Source: Arbacia lixula (lineage: Eukaryota; Echinodermata; Echinoidea; Arbacioida; Arbaciidae). Taken from it: DNA of 64,000 nucleotides. The stretch is taken from the NCBI GenBank assembly GCA_963669155.1, contig OZ022589.1:22800042-22864041 (forward strand). Reading direction: 5' to 3'. The position numbers were made by a program, and so were the translations under genes. This document shows positions 1 through 11,260 of this stretch, piece by piece (within the stretch, counting starts at the first letter, position 1; each line of letters starts with the position of its first letter). The notes beneath the pieces are model-generated. The model was given only the letters and a program-made list of their open reading frames with translations, did not search any database and was not told the origin of the DNA.

Positions 1-1227
1 GATTAATTTATCCGCTCGGTAAATGAGCCCCTTCTGAATACCAGCACACCCTGCCCGATCCAATTATCATCCAACTCGACCGCGACACAGCCGACGTGGA
101 ACACAATTACTCACGACGAGACCGATTTGAGACCGATTGAGAGTGATTAATGTGATCGTTCTGGGTGCAGCAATCGCTTTTATCGATATAATCAGCATGT
201 ATCCTTGGCCTATCTAATTCCTGTAACATTTCCCGAACTTCACTTAGCTCTGTCTTAAGAAAATGTACTGACCGAGAATGAAAGTCCGTTTGAATTGGTA
301 AAGGTTTATGTAGTATCCAGATCTACGGTCAAGGCCTAGTTTGGGTGCTGGTAATAACGATTGTATTAACGTGTCGTATGTTTATGTCTTTTCACTGAGA
401 ATGTGTTTTAAAAGATGATAACGCTGTTATATTTTGAAGTCATTTATTGTTATTGTTGTTGTGGTGAGGGGGAACACAGAGGAGTAGAGATTAATCTATC
501 ACAATAATCCTATATTTAACCTAGTATGTATACTACACCCGGACTTACTTTATGGGACGCCTAACATAACAATATAAAACATTATTATTGATTCAATATC
601 ATTGAATGGTACTATATACTATGGTATATTGAGTTTATCCACTTAATAATTAAAGCGAATAATAGAAATCATTCACTGTTGCGATTCTGTGATAAAAATT
701 AATGAGTTTTGGAGATTATCAGATAACATTTTTAGCACCACAAAATAAATGTACGTTTTAATACGTGGTCTAAGTTAAATCGCCGTTATGACCGCGGATC
801 ATTAAGCGACTAGTGTCGTTAGTGGGAATCAATATGAAACCAGATAAGGTTGCGGTCGCGTCTCATGTCATGTGGACGGGGCTTTCTTACGACACCCCCT
901 GTTTTGCATTGAGAAGGCTTAAACTAATTACACCTGATGCGGACGCCCCTGGGCCCTGCCGTACTGAACCAAGCTAATCGCAGGGAAATCACGCATGGAG
1001 CGAGCTAAGTAGTTGGGCAAATAAGTGGGCGGGTTTGCGGGCCGAGGGGCGAGGGGCAGAGCTCGCATGCGTGAGAAGAGAGGTTTCATAATCGTTTTAA
1101 GAGGTGGAGAAGATGAGCGAAGATCCGCTTCTTTAAGCAGGATGGATAGAGCGCTCCCGAAACGAATTTCTTTAAATTCTGATTAATAAAGCTAATAATG
1201 CATAGAACGGATCTGAAAAATATATTG

Positions 1228-1259
1228 TACGCACTTACACACGCTTACATACACGCATT

Positions 1260-1291
<32 letters not shown>

Positions 1292-1500
1292 CATACACAT
1301 ACACACACAGACACCCACGCACACACATACGCACACTCATTCACACACACACACACTCGCACATGCACACTAATATGTACATTCACAATATTGCACACAT
1401 TGGCCTTGCATGGTACCACTCACAGACGCACGTGTTCACACACATCCACAACCACACAATTCCCACACCCTTTCACACAATGTACACGCTTTCCCCCGTG
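1228..1500. repeat. (CA)n microsatellite, degenerate at edges
   Basis: The core 1259-1350 is almost pure CA/CACACA with occasional T and G interruptions. Degenerate CA-rich sequence continues to about 1500. Reading frames through it on both strands are by-products of the dinucleotide. Confidence 0.95.
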
Positions 1501-2883
1501 CACAGGGTAAAACACATTCGTATACTCAATCTGCCGTCTATGCAAGTGAACGCGGACTATCTCACGTAGATGTGAAAGGAGTCGGTGCAATATACTGAGA
1601 GAAAAATTAACCCTCTCAGTACCGAGCAAGGAAAAGCCCATTGATTTATTAATAAGTTCATGCACCAATGGTACTCAGGGCGGTAATACTTTTTGTTCAC
1701 ACCCTTTGAGTATAGCAAAGTGTGTTTATGTACCCCCCCCCCCCCCCACCATCCCCACAATTCATAAATGAATAGCAATATCGCTTACTGTGGCGCAACT
1801 AATCATGTGTATGTCTTAACGCCTTCATTGCAGCAATAAATACCGCCAATGCTTGCGATTGATTGGTCAAGTCTTGTCATTTTGTATCGTTACGTCATTA
1901 CTGTTGCGAATCATCACACAGGCTATGTACGTATGTTATTACATACGTTATGACCCCCCGGTGCCTTTACCCGGTCGGTGTGACATGTTCGGCGCCTTCT
2001 CTTCGTATTGTGTGCCCCACATATTAAAGATGTATCGTCCGCATGATGTTCAGAAGGGAGGTATGGTCACGTACCTTGCCAATCACCGTATTATTTGAAC
2101 TCGGTCACATCCTACGAAAATGGGTCTCTCTCTATTCCGTATGCCCAACACCGTGTTCGAAACTTTAGATTTCGAACGAGGTATTGCTTTCATGATCTTG
2201 GTTATTAATGATTATGGAGATGTGAGTTCATATTTTGCATCATTACAAGTAATTTCACTGTAAAGCAATCCTCAATATTCATCCGCGTCCGGCATATTTA
2301 ATCTTTTAGCGCGAATCGCGATGTTATAACCTTCACAACATCACACCACCGTGCTCAGTCAACAGCACTAATCGATTATTTTAACTAGACAGTATTTTGT
2401 TTCCTACATTTCAAAGGAAATTGTGAAATATACAATTGAGAAATTACTAGGGGCCAAATTTCAGAATAGTACACTTTGTAGTTGTGTCATCTGTCCTCAA
2501 CAGAACGCATTCAGACCATTATCCTGTCTGTGTTATTAGTTTAGCTTGTATGCGTGTCTCAGAGAGAGCGAAGGATATTATATGTACTATTCGGCCCGTT
2601 ACTCCCAATTTAGGTCAACTGAACTTAGATCTCTGATCTGACATCATTTTCCACTCCATTATTGAACTGTTCTACTTTCGCTTTCCCTTGCTGCCTACAA
2701 ACACAATACTTTCCTCTCAGTGCTCCAGTTTCAGGAGTGGTTCAGTTGACTACAACCGTTATGTTCTTCTTTTCTTTTAAATGTTTCTTTTAATATCATG
2801 GTGTTCGTTCTTGGTTTTATTCATTTCTATCTCCATTCATCACGTTCTTCCTTCTTTTGCTTTCTCCATTATCACTATTTTAG

Positions 2884-2893
2884 TGTGGTAGTA

Positions 2894-2929
<36 letters not shown>

Positions 2930-2985
2930 AAAACGGTAGTGCTCGTAGTACTAGTCAAAGTAATAGCAGTTGTAGTAGTAGTAGC

Positions 2986-3038
<53 letters not shown>

Positions 3039-3125
3039 AAGTAGTAGTAGTAGTAGTAGTAGAAGTAGTAGTAGTAAAAACGGTAGTAGAAGTGGTAGAA
3101 GTAGCAGTAGTAGTAGTAGTAGTAA

Positions 3126-3158
<33 letters not shown>

Positions 3159-3196
3159 CAGTAGTAGTAGTAGTCATGATAGTAGTAGTAGTAGTT
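2884..3196. repeat. (AGT)n trinucleotide array
   Basis: About 310 bases of AGT/GTA triplets with rare interruptions such as AAAACGGTAGT, which occurs at about 2930 and again at about 3077 and suggests slippage or unequal exchange within the array. The frames translate as poly-Val or poly-Thr and are not genes. Confidence 0.95.
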
Positions 3197-5708
3197 GTTG
3201 TTATAATAGTGCTGTTTATGTATATTATTACACTCATATTGCTTCTACTACTTCTACTGCTTATATTATAACACATTCATATAACCCCTTCCGGCTGTCC
3301 CCGTCTAGACCACAGATAGAACAATATTATCATTTCACATTTCAGGAATTATTCTACCGCTTGTATCATCCTAGACTGTTTTTCTTGGCTCCTTTTCTTC
3401 CTCTTTCTCCCTCCCCCATCCTCCCTTTGTCCTCGGCTTCACCTCTTTCTTGCCATCACATCACTTCGTCCATGAGGGGCCATAAACTCCCACAGGCAAT
3501 TACGACCCAGCCAAGAATATATTGGCCAATTTGTGCACCGCCTTCGTCAAATTATTGTCGATAATCCCAAACCCCCCCCCCCCCGAAACACATACGTCTT
3601 GCCCCTAAATCCTTACGCTGAAAAGTCAGAGGGCACATGGAAAGGGGGGATATGGGGATAGATAGTGTGGAGGAGAATTTGAATGCGGTGGGGACGCCGC
3701 TAACAATCAAAAACATAAAACATTTAATTGAATAAATAAAGAAACGGGTACACAGTTATCATGTATCATTAATCACATGTCTGCGCTCATTTCTGACGTA
3801 ACGCAACATGGATGACATGCTGATGAATAGACGTGAGAAATATGTTCTGGATTGTCTCTAAATCGAAAGATATACAGTGCGTGTACGAATCAATCCATTA
3901 GTCTATACCTCATCTGATTTGCAATTGTAAAATGATAGCGGCATGACAAACTTATTGAAATTTGTTCTGCCGAGGAGGGTGTGGTTAAGATTTCGATATG
4001 AAATTCTATCCATCCGGACTCGTCGTCTGTGTATATGCAGACAGATGGATAATAGGAAAACAATGGAATGGAAGAGAACAATCATGGATATAGTGGATGG
4101 TAGCATCGGCGCCTTGTCTGTCGGAAACACGCATCTAAAAAAAAATAAAGATTAATTGTCTTTTTCTTCTTATACTTGCATTTCATTTGATTTATGTGAT
4201 TCTGTGGCTACCCGTATTCTTTCCAAACGGATAAATCCATTTGCTTGAATGTTTCAAGATCTGCTTGGCCTTAGGAGGCATGTGATGCAGTATCTTGTAG
4301 ACTTGAGAATATCGATGATTGCTTGGAGGTATCCCCGGTTTCCGGCTTAAGTCTGTGTTTGTCATTGTCTTTGTGGCGTCCAGGAAAACACTTTCCGACT
4401 ACATGTATAATACTAGTTAAGTGGTCAAACGACCTAAGTGTTTGATAATTGTTTCAGTACGAAATTTACCTGAAATATTCTATTGAGTTGAATGGTAAAA
4501 ATCATCCATTATTTCAATAAAATGTTGACTTTCGAGAAATGTAATACAGTGCTTAAGTCATGTAAGTAGTATTAAAATATACATGTGTGTAAGGATACGT
4601 CTGTATGTGATAGGTATTTCTCGCATCGGTATATATTGTAAGAATATGTGTGTGTACGTTGTATATGTACGTTTGTACGTGTGTATGTAATGGTGTATTT
4701 GTATCGCGCGTGTGTTTGTGTGTATATGCGTGTTTTATTATCATTTATACATATCTATTAGTATTATAATGATTATTATTTTAGAGGAATATGATTTATA
4801 AGTTGCAAATATATTCACGAGGAATATGGCACATGTACATATTTATATACAAGTGGTAAATCATGCTTTATTGTGTTTATCGAATCGATAGAAATATTAC
4901 GTTTATGTATTTGTTATTGTATGTTATAAAGTGAAATTGTTTATTTTATCATGGGAATGAAATCAAATAAAGAATATGGGAAAAAAGTGTGTGTGTGTGT
5001 GTGTTTGGGGTATGTGTATTGGGAAACGGGGTGCATTCAATCAAAAATGCATTCATTCAGGAATTGCCTGGAAACAGGAATTATCTGGCAGTAATGATTG
5101 CCTGGGAGCAGGAATTGCCAATCAATCGAGTGAATAGCTCCGTACGTATGATTATATTATATTGATACTGACGGAAATAGTCATATTGACTTTAAAAAAA
5201 AAACTGTGTGCATTGGGAACATGATGTAGTGTTCTTTCAAACTCTATGTGTTTACGTCATGTGTGGGTGTCACTTCTCTGCCATCATATAAATCAAAACG
5301 TAGTCAAATATCTCCTCCTTTCATAATAAAATCACAAGAATGATGAAACACTTGAATAACTTAAATGATGTGCATGACTGCTATTTCATCGATAAAAGAT
5401 TTATAAAGCGATACATGAGAGCTGTTGTAATCGTTATCTCGTCTGTCTTGTTTGTGTCTACCCAAGCACTCTGAACACTATTGTATTTCATTTTCACAAA
5501 TAAAAAAAGAATCCCTCTCATCATTAGATTTCGGTTCTTTTTTTTTGCGGGGAAGAGTCATTTTAAATTTATATCCCTGCTTCGGTAACATTTCAATCCT
5601 ACTGTCTGGTATGTTATTGATACGTTTTAAGATTCAGTCATACAAACTTATAAAACTTTATTTTGCCCACGCTTGTGTAGTTTTATCTCCTTCCCAATTG
5701 CTTCTCTC

Positions 5709-5710
5709 TT

Positions 5711-5774
<64 letters not shown>

Positions 5775-5788
5775 ATCGCTCTCTCTCT
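5709..5788. repeat. (CT)n microsatellite
   Basis: Nearly pure CT dinucleotide over about 80 bases. It is one of many (CT)n arrays in this window. Confidence 0.95.
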
Positions 5789-5840
5789 AAATGAAATATT
5801 ACATGGACCGCTACAGTAAAATGAGACTGTATCATCTTAT

Positions 5841-6064
5841 ATTCCACAGGTTTGGTTAAAGTCATGTAACGTGAGTAACCAAAGCTTCTTTATTTCATTG
5901 AAAAAGAAGTTTCTGTGCTGAGGATATGATTGCGTGTCATGGAAAGGTGGACTTTTTTGCTTCCTAAATAATTGTTTACATAATTTCTGCAAAAATACAA
6001 CAGAATATAAAATAAAGAAGTGTTGGGTACTCACGTTATGTGACTTTAACCAGACCTGTGGAAT
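5841..6064. mobile_element. Small inverted-repeat element (MITE-like)
   Basis: The left end (5841-5895) begins ATTCCACAGG and its imperfect reverse complement forms the right end (6010-6064), which finishes CCTGTGGAAT. The arms are about 55 bases long with few mismatches, and the element is 224 bp in all. It has no coding capacity. A target-site duplication was not clear. The structure matches a miniature inverted-repeat transposable element. The superfamily cannot be given from sequence inspection. Confidence 0.8.
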
Positions 6065-6110
6065 TGCCCTTATACTACGTCGCAGTCGCCCCTACTCCAC
6101 TTAACTTATG

Positions 6111-6363
6111 GCCCGTCTCTTTTACAAACATCTGCAAACTTCACGAAAGTTTGCACATATTTAGCACATATCTTTGGGATACCAACTGTGAAATTTGAAA
6201 GTCAGAGGTACTATAACTCCCTAAGAATAAATGAAAATCTAACTAGTTTTCACTGAGATTTGACTATTTTCGTGGTACGAAAAAAGAAAGCTCGATCAAC
6301 TAACGAAGATTATTTCCTCAAAACCGACTATTACGCTTTGTCGATTCCAGGGAAAGTTGTATA

Positions 6364-6408
<45 letters not shown>

Positions 6409-6458
6409 GATGACAAAGTCAGGGAACTTTCATAATTAGGTCTGCAAAAGGGACGGGC
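6111..6458. mobile_element. MITE-like element, family with 62679-63186
   Basis: The left terminus GCCCGTCTCTTTTACA (6111-6126) is matched by TGCAAAAGGGACGGGC (6443-6458), which is its reverse complement at 14 of 16 positions. The interior holds a near-palindrome TTTCGTGGTACGAAAAAAG (about 6268-6286) and a (CT)n tract (6366-6404). The same termini and the same near-palindrome recur at 62679-63186, so this is a dispersed family. It ends about 190 bases before the first visible receptor exon. Confidence 0.75.
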
Positions 6459-6649
6459 TACCTTTAACATGTGGCTTGCAAAGATTTGAAGTATTTTTTG
6501 TTTGTTCCCAGTTTTATGTATTAAGGATAGCTTTAATAATATAACTGCTATCAGTGAGGGCCCTTGCGATTAAATAGTCTATACCAGTCTATACACTCGT
6601 ACGTACTTATGTTGATAATTATCGTCTTTTGGGCCTTTCTCATCCACAG

Positions 6650-6772
6650 ATGCCCAATACAATGGGTACTGTCTGCCCCTTCATGACGGGACGTTGTGCT
6701 GGCCTCTGACACCGATCAACCAATCAGCAACCCTCCGGTGCCCCGGCATCTTCCCGCAGCTCGACCAATCCA
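6650..6772 (+). CDS. GPCR exon: hormone-receptor domain, N-terminal half
   Basis: The acceptor is CTCATCCACAG before 6650 and the donor GTACGTAT starts at 6773. The exon enters with the last two bases of a split codon and leaves with one base (phase 1). It reads AQYNGYCLPLHDGTLCWPL and continues with LRCPGIFPQLDQS, the HRM core of class B receptors, with cysteines 2, 3 and 4 of the usual six. The lone leaving base plus AG of the next exon makes a Lys codon. The overlapping longer frame at 6696-6887 is not the coding frame. Confidence 0.92.
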
Positions 6773-9700
6773 GTACGTATACCAGCCGCAGACACAGGAT
6801 TTAGTAATGGAGGGGGAGCCGATGGCAAATTTGGAAATAGAGGGGGCGCAGAGTATACAATTTCCTTTGATATTGTTGTATGTTTAGTGAGTGGTTCTTA
6901 CAAGATAGAAGGGGACACGCTCCTCTGACGCCCCCGCCTGGATCCGCCACTATGTATACAGACCAGTAGGCCTATTATGAGCAGGAGGGGTTGCATGTTG
7001 TTGAGGTAGAGGGCAGAAGAAAAACTTGTTTTAAACTTACAACAAGACGTGGTCAAATAATTAGGAGGAGGAGGAGGAGGAGGAGGAGGATGGTGAAGAT
7101 GATGATGTCACAATGAGTCTTAGTCACACAGAAACTGATGACGATGATGATGACGGCATTTTATTGAGGAAGATGGTAGTAATAATGACGATGGTGCGAA
7201 GGGAAGGAGAAGGAGAGGGAGGAGGAGAGCAAGAGGGTATTGCATCAACTTATAGGAACATCTTATCCGCCTGCTACCCTAGCATAACAATATGCTAATC
7301 ATGAAAGATATTGAGACCTCGAATGAGAATAAAATGTCATAGTTCTCTGAAATAAAAATTCACCACACCATGTTTAAGGAAATGTGGTTATTTTGAAAGT
7401 CTGAGTCACAACCTGTACTGTACATGTAGATGTATACAATCAACTTTATAATAAGGCTAAAGGTGATAACGAAAGCTTGCACACCCTGCCCGCCCCATAC
7501 CTTAAACCACGGCGTTGCTGCTTTTTATTGCTGATGCGCGAGAACTCGCAGCGGGACGGCTCCGGCGTGCCATTAACGGGGACCTTCGCTCCCCGGGTAG
7601 CACATTCCTTGCGTTTTAGTGCCGTCTGCGCAGTGTCACAGCTAAATCCCATGTGTAGATCCACACGTTCAAATACTTGGTGGAGTTTGCTAACACGTTT
7701 TGTGTGCTGGTGGTGACGATAACGATCGACATTTAGGGGTGCGTCTAGAGTGGTAGAGGGGAGGTGTCAGCCCTCCCCCCCCCCCTTTTCCCTAAGAAAG
7801 ACCCTTCCTCAAGACTCTTCCCCATCGTATAAGAAAAACCACTCCCTCTTCGCACTAAAAAGACCATGTTGGTAATGATTATTGGAGGTTAGGTAAAACC
7901 TCATCCCTCTACCAAAAAAATATGGGGAGTTCAACAACATAGATATCTTTTAAGTCCTTTTGACACGCTTGTCCTATCTATCTATTTCCCTATCCCCCCC
8001 CCCCTCTCTCTCTCTCTTTCTCTCTCTCTCCCTCTTCCCTCTGCTTCTCACTCTCTCTCTCTCTCTCTCCATCCTTCTCCCTCTCTCTCTCTCTCTCTCT
8101 CCCTTTCTCTTTCTCCCTTTCTCTTTCTCTCGCTGTTTATCTTTCTTTCTCGCCCCCTCACTAATATCAACCTTGAAACATTGTTGCAAAATCCACCTTT
8201 GGGCTTCACTAATTATCATGGATATGGCTTTTAGCCATAATTGCATTTTGTATTTTAGTACCTACATGTCTTTGCCATTATCCTACATATCATCTGCTCA
8301 TTACCTTAATAGTTTGAAAATGAAATGATAAAAGTCTCTCCCCTTTACTTCATGAATTGAGTTCATTAATGCGCTACTCATAAATGGGATTCTAGAGACA
8401 GATAAGTGTTTCATTCGAATAATGGATCATGTTAAGTGGCTTGGGCTGATCTATGAATGAGATACACCGAAGAATTGCAATCAACGATATTGTTATAATA
8501 AATGAAATGAAAAGAATGAAATATCATTATGTTTCGATTTTTGTGATAACACACAATATGTTTTATTCATCTAATTGACATTAGGTATTATAAACATGCA
8601 TTGGGTATTAAATCCACGAATTTTTACAAGCGGATTCTTCTGAAAAGTGGGCCTATTATTGTCAGCATTACCTGACAAGTGAATCATATTATTCGAAAGG
8701 CATTGTCACCCTGATACTTGTCTTCTCTGACATGAATATTGCATACATGTGCATTGTCTTGCCTGATACTATGCGATTCAAATATCATACGTATATCATA
8801 CGTATGGTTGTGAAATGAAAAAAAAAAATGCCTTGTGAAAGGAGATGCTGACAACAGCAGCCAAATCCTTCCCTGTAAGAAATATGAGTGAAAAAAAAAA
8901 GAAATATAAGGGAAAGTGAGAACGAACCTTTAACCTCTTTTATATCTGTGTAAAGTGGTTCGTATTCTATCTATTCTTAACCCTTCATTTTACCATTCTG
9001 CCTGCTGGTCGCCCGTCTATTCAATCTGATTAGTAGGCCTATTTACAAATAACTCCAATTTCTATTGAATTTTGTTCAGGGCATACTCAAATTTCACAAT
9101 TCCTTCACAAAATTTGTAACTCCAAACCATGGGTTATAATAGCAATGCTGCCAACTGGCGGCTTAGGCGCCCACGTTGGCTACTTTAGAAGGTGTTGTCG
9201 TGACTGCAATCATTATCAAAATACATTGCATGTGAAACAATTGCGCTACCTTTGGTGGGCAGCGGCTAGAAGAACTAAATATACAACATCGCGCGTAGAT
9301 ATGATATCATAATCTTTAACCATAATAAAAAGTAAGCAGGAGGAAAAAAAAAACAAGAAAATAACAAACAAATTATTGACGCATTTCGGGTTGCCATCCG
9401 GAATCATATACTGCTCTGACTAGACAGTTACGTGCTAAAACAGTCACCTGGCTTCGCGATCGACAACATTGGGCGATTTTCATGCTATTACGTGGTGGAA
9501 AAAAACAAGATTTCACAGCACCTTTCTGCCGGAGAATAAGACAAATTACCGACATCGGATAGGAGACAAGCCAGAAGCCGCGCGGTAATGACGCCACGCC
9601 GAGCGGCGCCTCGTGCTGTGAACTCGAGAGTTTATCAGCACATTACGGAAAAAAGACCTTCTTTATGTAGCCTCAGCCTCGCTGTTCTGCTGATGAAGAT

Positions 9701-10088
9701 ATTGATATTGATCGAGCAATAGTACTGTATCTTATTTCCCCCCCCCCCCTCTCCTAACAAACAAACTTCCATCAGCATGTACCCACACATGCACATTAAT
9801 TCCTTTATTTAACGCTCCTTTTGGACAAGTCTCTTTGTTTTGTTTTTTTATTTTCTGACTGTCTTCCTGTCTCTCTTCGTTTCTCTTCTTGTTTAGTCCA
9901 GCCCTTTACCCCATCACCTTTTCCATTCTACTTATGTTTGTCCTTTTCCTCATCCTCCCGATGTTATCTCCAATTACCATGTCTTCTCAATCATTTTCTC
10001 TTTTATTTTCTCCAGATATGTGTTTGTCTCTGTCTATCTGCCTGTCTTTGTCTGTTTGCTCGTCTCTCTCTTTCAATGTCTTTATCTA

Positions 10089-10136
<48 letters not shown>

Positions 10137-10137
10137 A

Positions 10138-10170
<33 letters not shown>

Positions 10171-11217
10171 ACTCTCTCTCTTTCTCTCTCTCTCTCTTTC
10201 ACTCTCTCTCTCTAATTATCAATGTGATTTATATGTGTATATCCCCTTCCTTATCATCTTCCTCTCCTTCTTTCTCTCCTTCAACAATGTACACGAAATA
10301 CGTATTCCACTATCGTCTGTGTATATTTCCCTACGTCCCTGCATAATCCTCAAGAACCAACTGTCTATGGTATCTTCTAAGCTGGCACATTTTCTGGAGC
10401 CCGTATCTATCATATTTCTGACTCTTCATATAAGGGGGAAATGTTTATGTGCTTTGGAATGCTGCTCGCGTGATTGATATCCTGCTAACAGATGAGCGAA
10501 GCTTTGTTTTGGAGACTTGGATGGCGCAACTAATGAAGGAATGCATATATTTTACATGATTTCCAAAACGGATATTTGACTGGACGGCATACTGTAATCG
10601 TTCTTATTTAATGGGCGGGTTTAGATAGCAATAGGCGCGGTGAACCTTCGATTAAATTCAAACGCTAATTTCACGTCACAATGTTAGCACTATTCTCTAT
10701 ATACGTGATCGATTTAATCAGCAGCAATTGTTTGTTTAGAAAGGCATTGCCCCAATTATTAAACCGTCTCGGTATTCTATTCACATGATTTTAACTTTTC
10801 GTTTCGTCTTGTTTTTTTCTGCAGTATTTGCCTGTATGTCATTCGGTGCAATAATCTTAACAAACCCTCTACTTAAACAAATAGAGAATTATTATTATGA
10901 TCGTGGTCCATCAACTAATCGTCACTGCTGCGATGGAGCGGGACTCAAACACATAAACATTGAAAACGCAAGAAACTTGATGAGTCCGTGTGTGATTCTC
11001 AAGGAACGAGTATGAGACAGTATGAGATGAGATGGGGAGGATGGGGGGGGGGGGCAAGAAACGCAAATGCACAAGCAGAAGGGGGGGAAGTCGAAGCAGA
11101 TGATTACGTAAAAGAGCAAGAATGAAGGCAACTAAGAGAGGATAAACAAAGGGAAGAAGGAGATGGAGAACAGAGAGATAGCGGGAGCGTCAGAGAGGGG
11201 GATGAGAGAGAGAGAGA

Positions 11218-11260
<43 letters not shown>

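Larger units (their letters stand above)
1..5840. other. Upstream region without supported gene
   Basis: No convincing exon is visible. The missing first exon(s) of the downstream receptor could lie here; the next exon starts with two bases of a split codon, so the missing exon must end in phase 1, but no signal peptide followed by a suitable donor was recognised. The stretch 900-1160 is richer in G+C and CpG than its surroundings and could be promoter-like, but nothing more specific supports that. The remainder is AT-rich single-copy-looking DNA plus the simple repeats listed separately. Confidence 0.5.

Noticed and set aside
27..149. 40-codon open stretch at the window start, considered as an early receptor exon
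   Set aside because: No signal peptide, no HRM cysteine pattern and no good donor in phase 1.
1853..2098. 81-codon frame with a hydrophobic start, considered as a receptor signal-peptide exon
   Set aside because: No donor of the required phase follows, and the cysteine spacing does not fit the first HRM helix.
2798..3276. Poly-Val and poly-Thr frames
   Set aside because: Translations of the (AGT)n repeat.
6696..6887. 63-codon frame overlapping the first visible receptor exon
   Set aside because: The alternative frame across the same bases gives the conserved hormone-receptor motif with correct splice sites. This frame does not.
9821..10477. 218-codon Ser/Leu-rich frame (and similar ones at 11132, 14069, 18341, 27353, 40994)
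   Set aside because: CT-rich low-complexity DNA; hydrophobic composition follows from the base composition. The frames at 27353 and 27396 merely run into the real exon at 27833.
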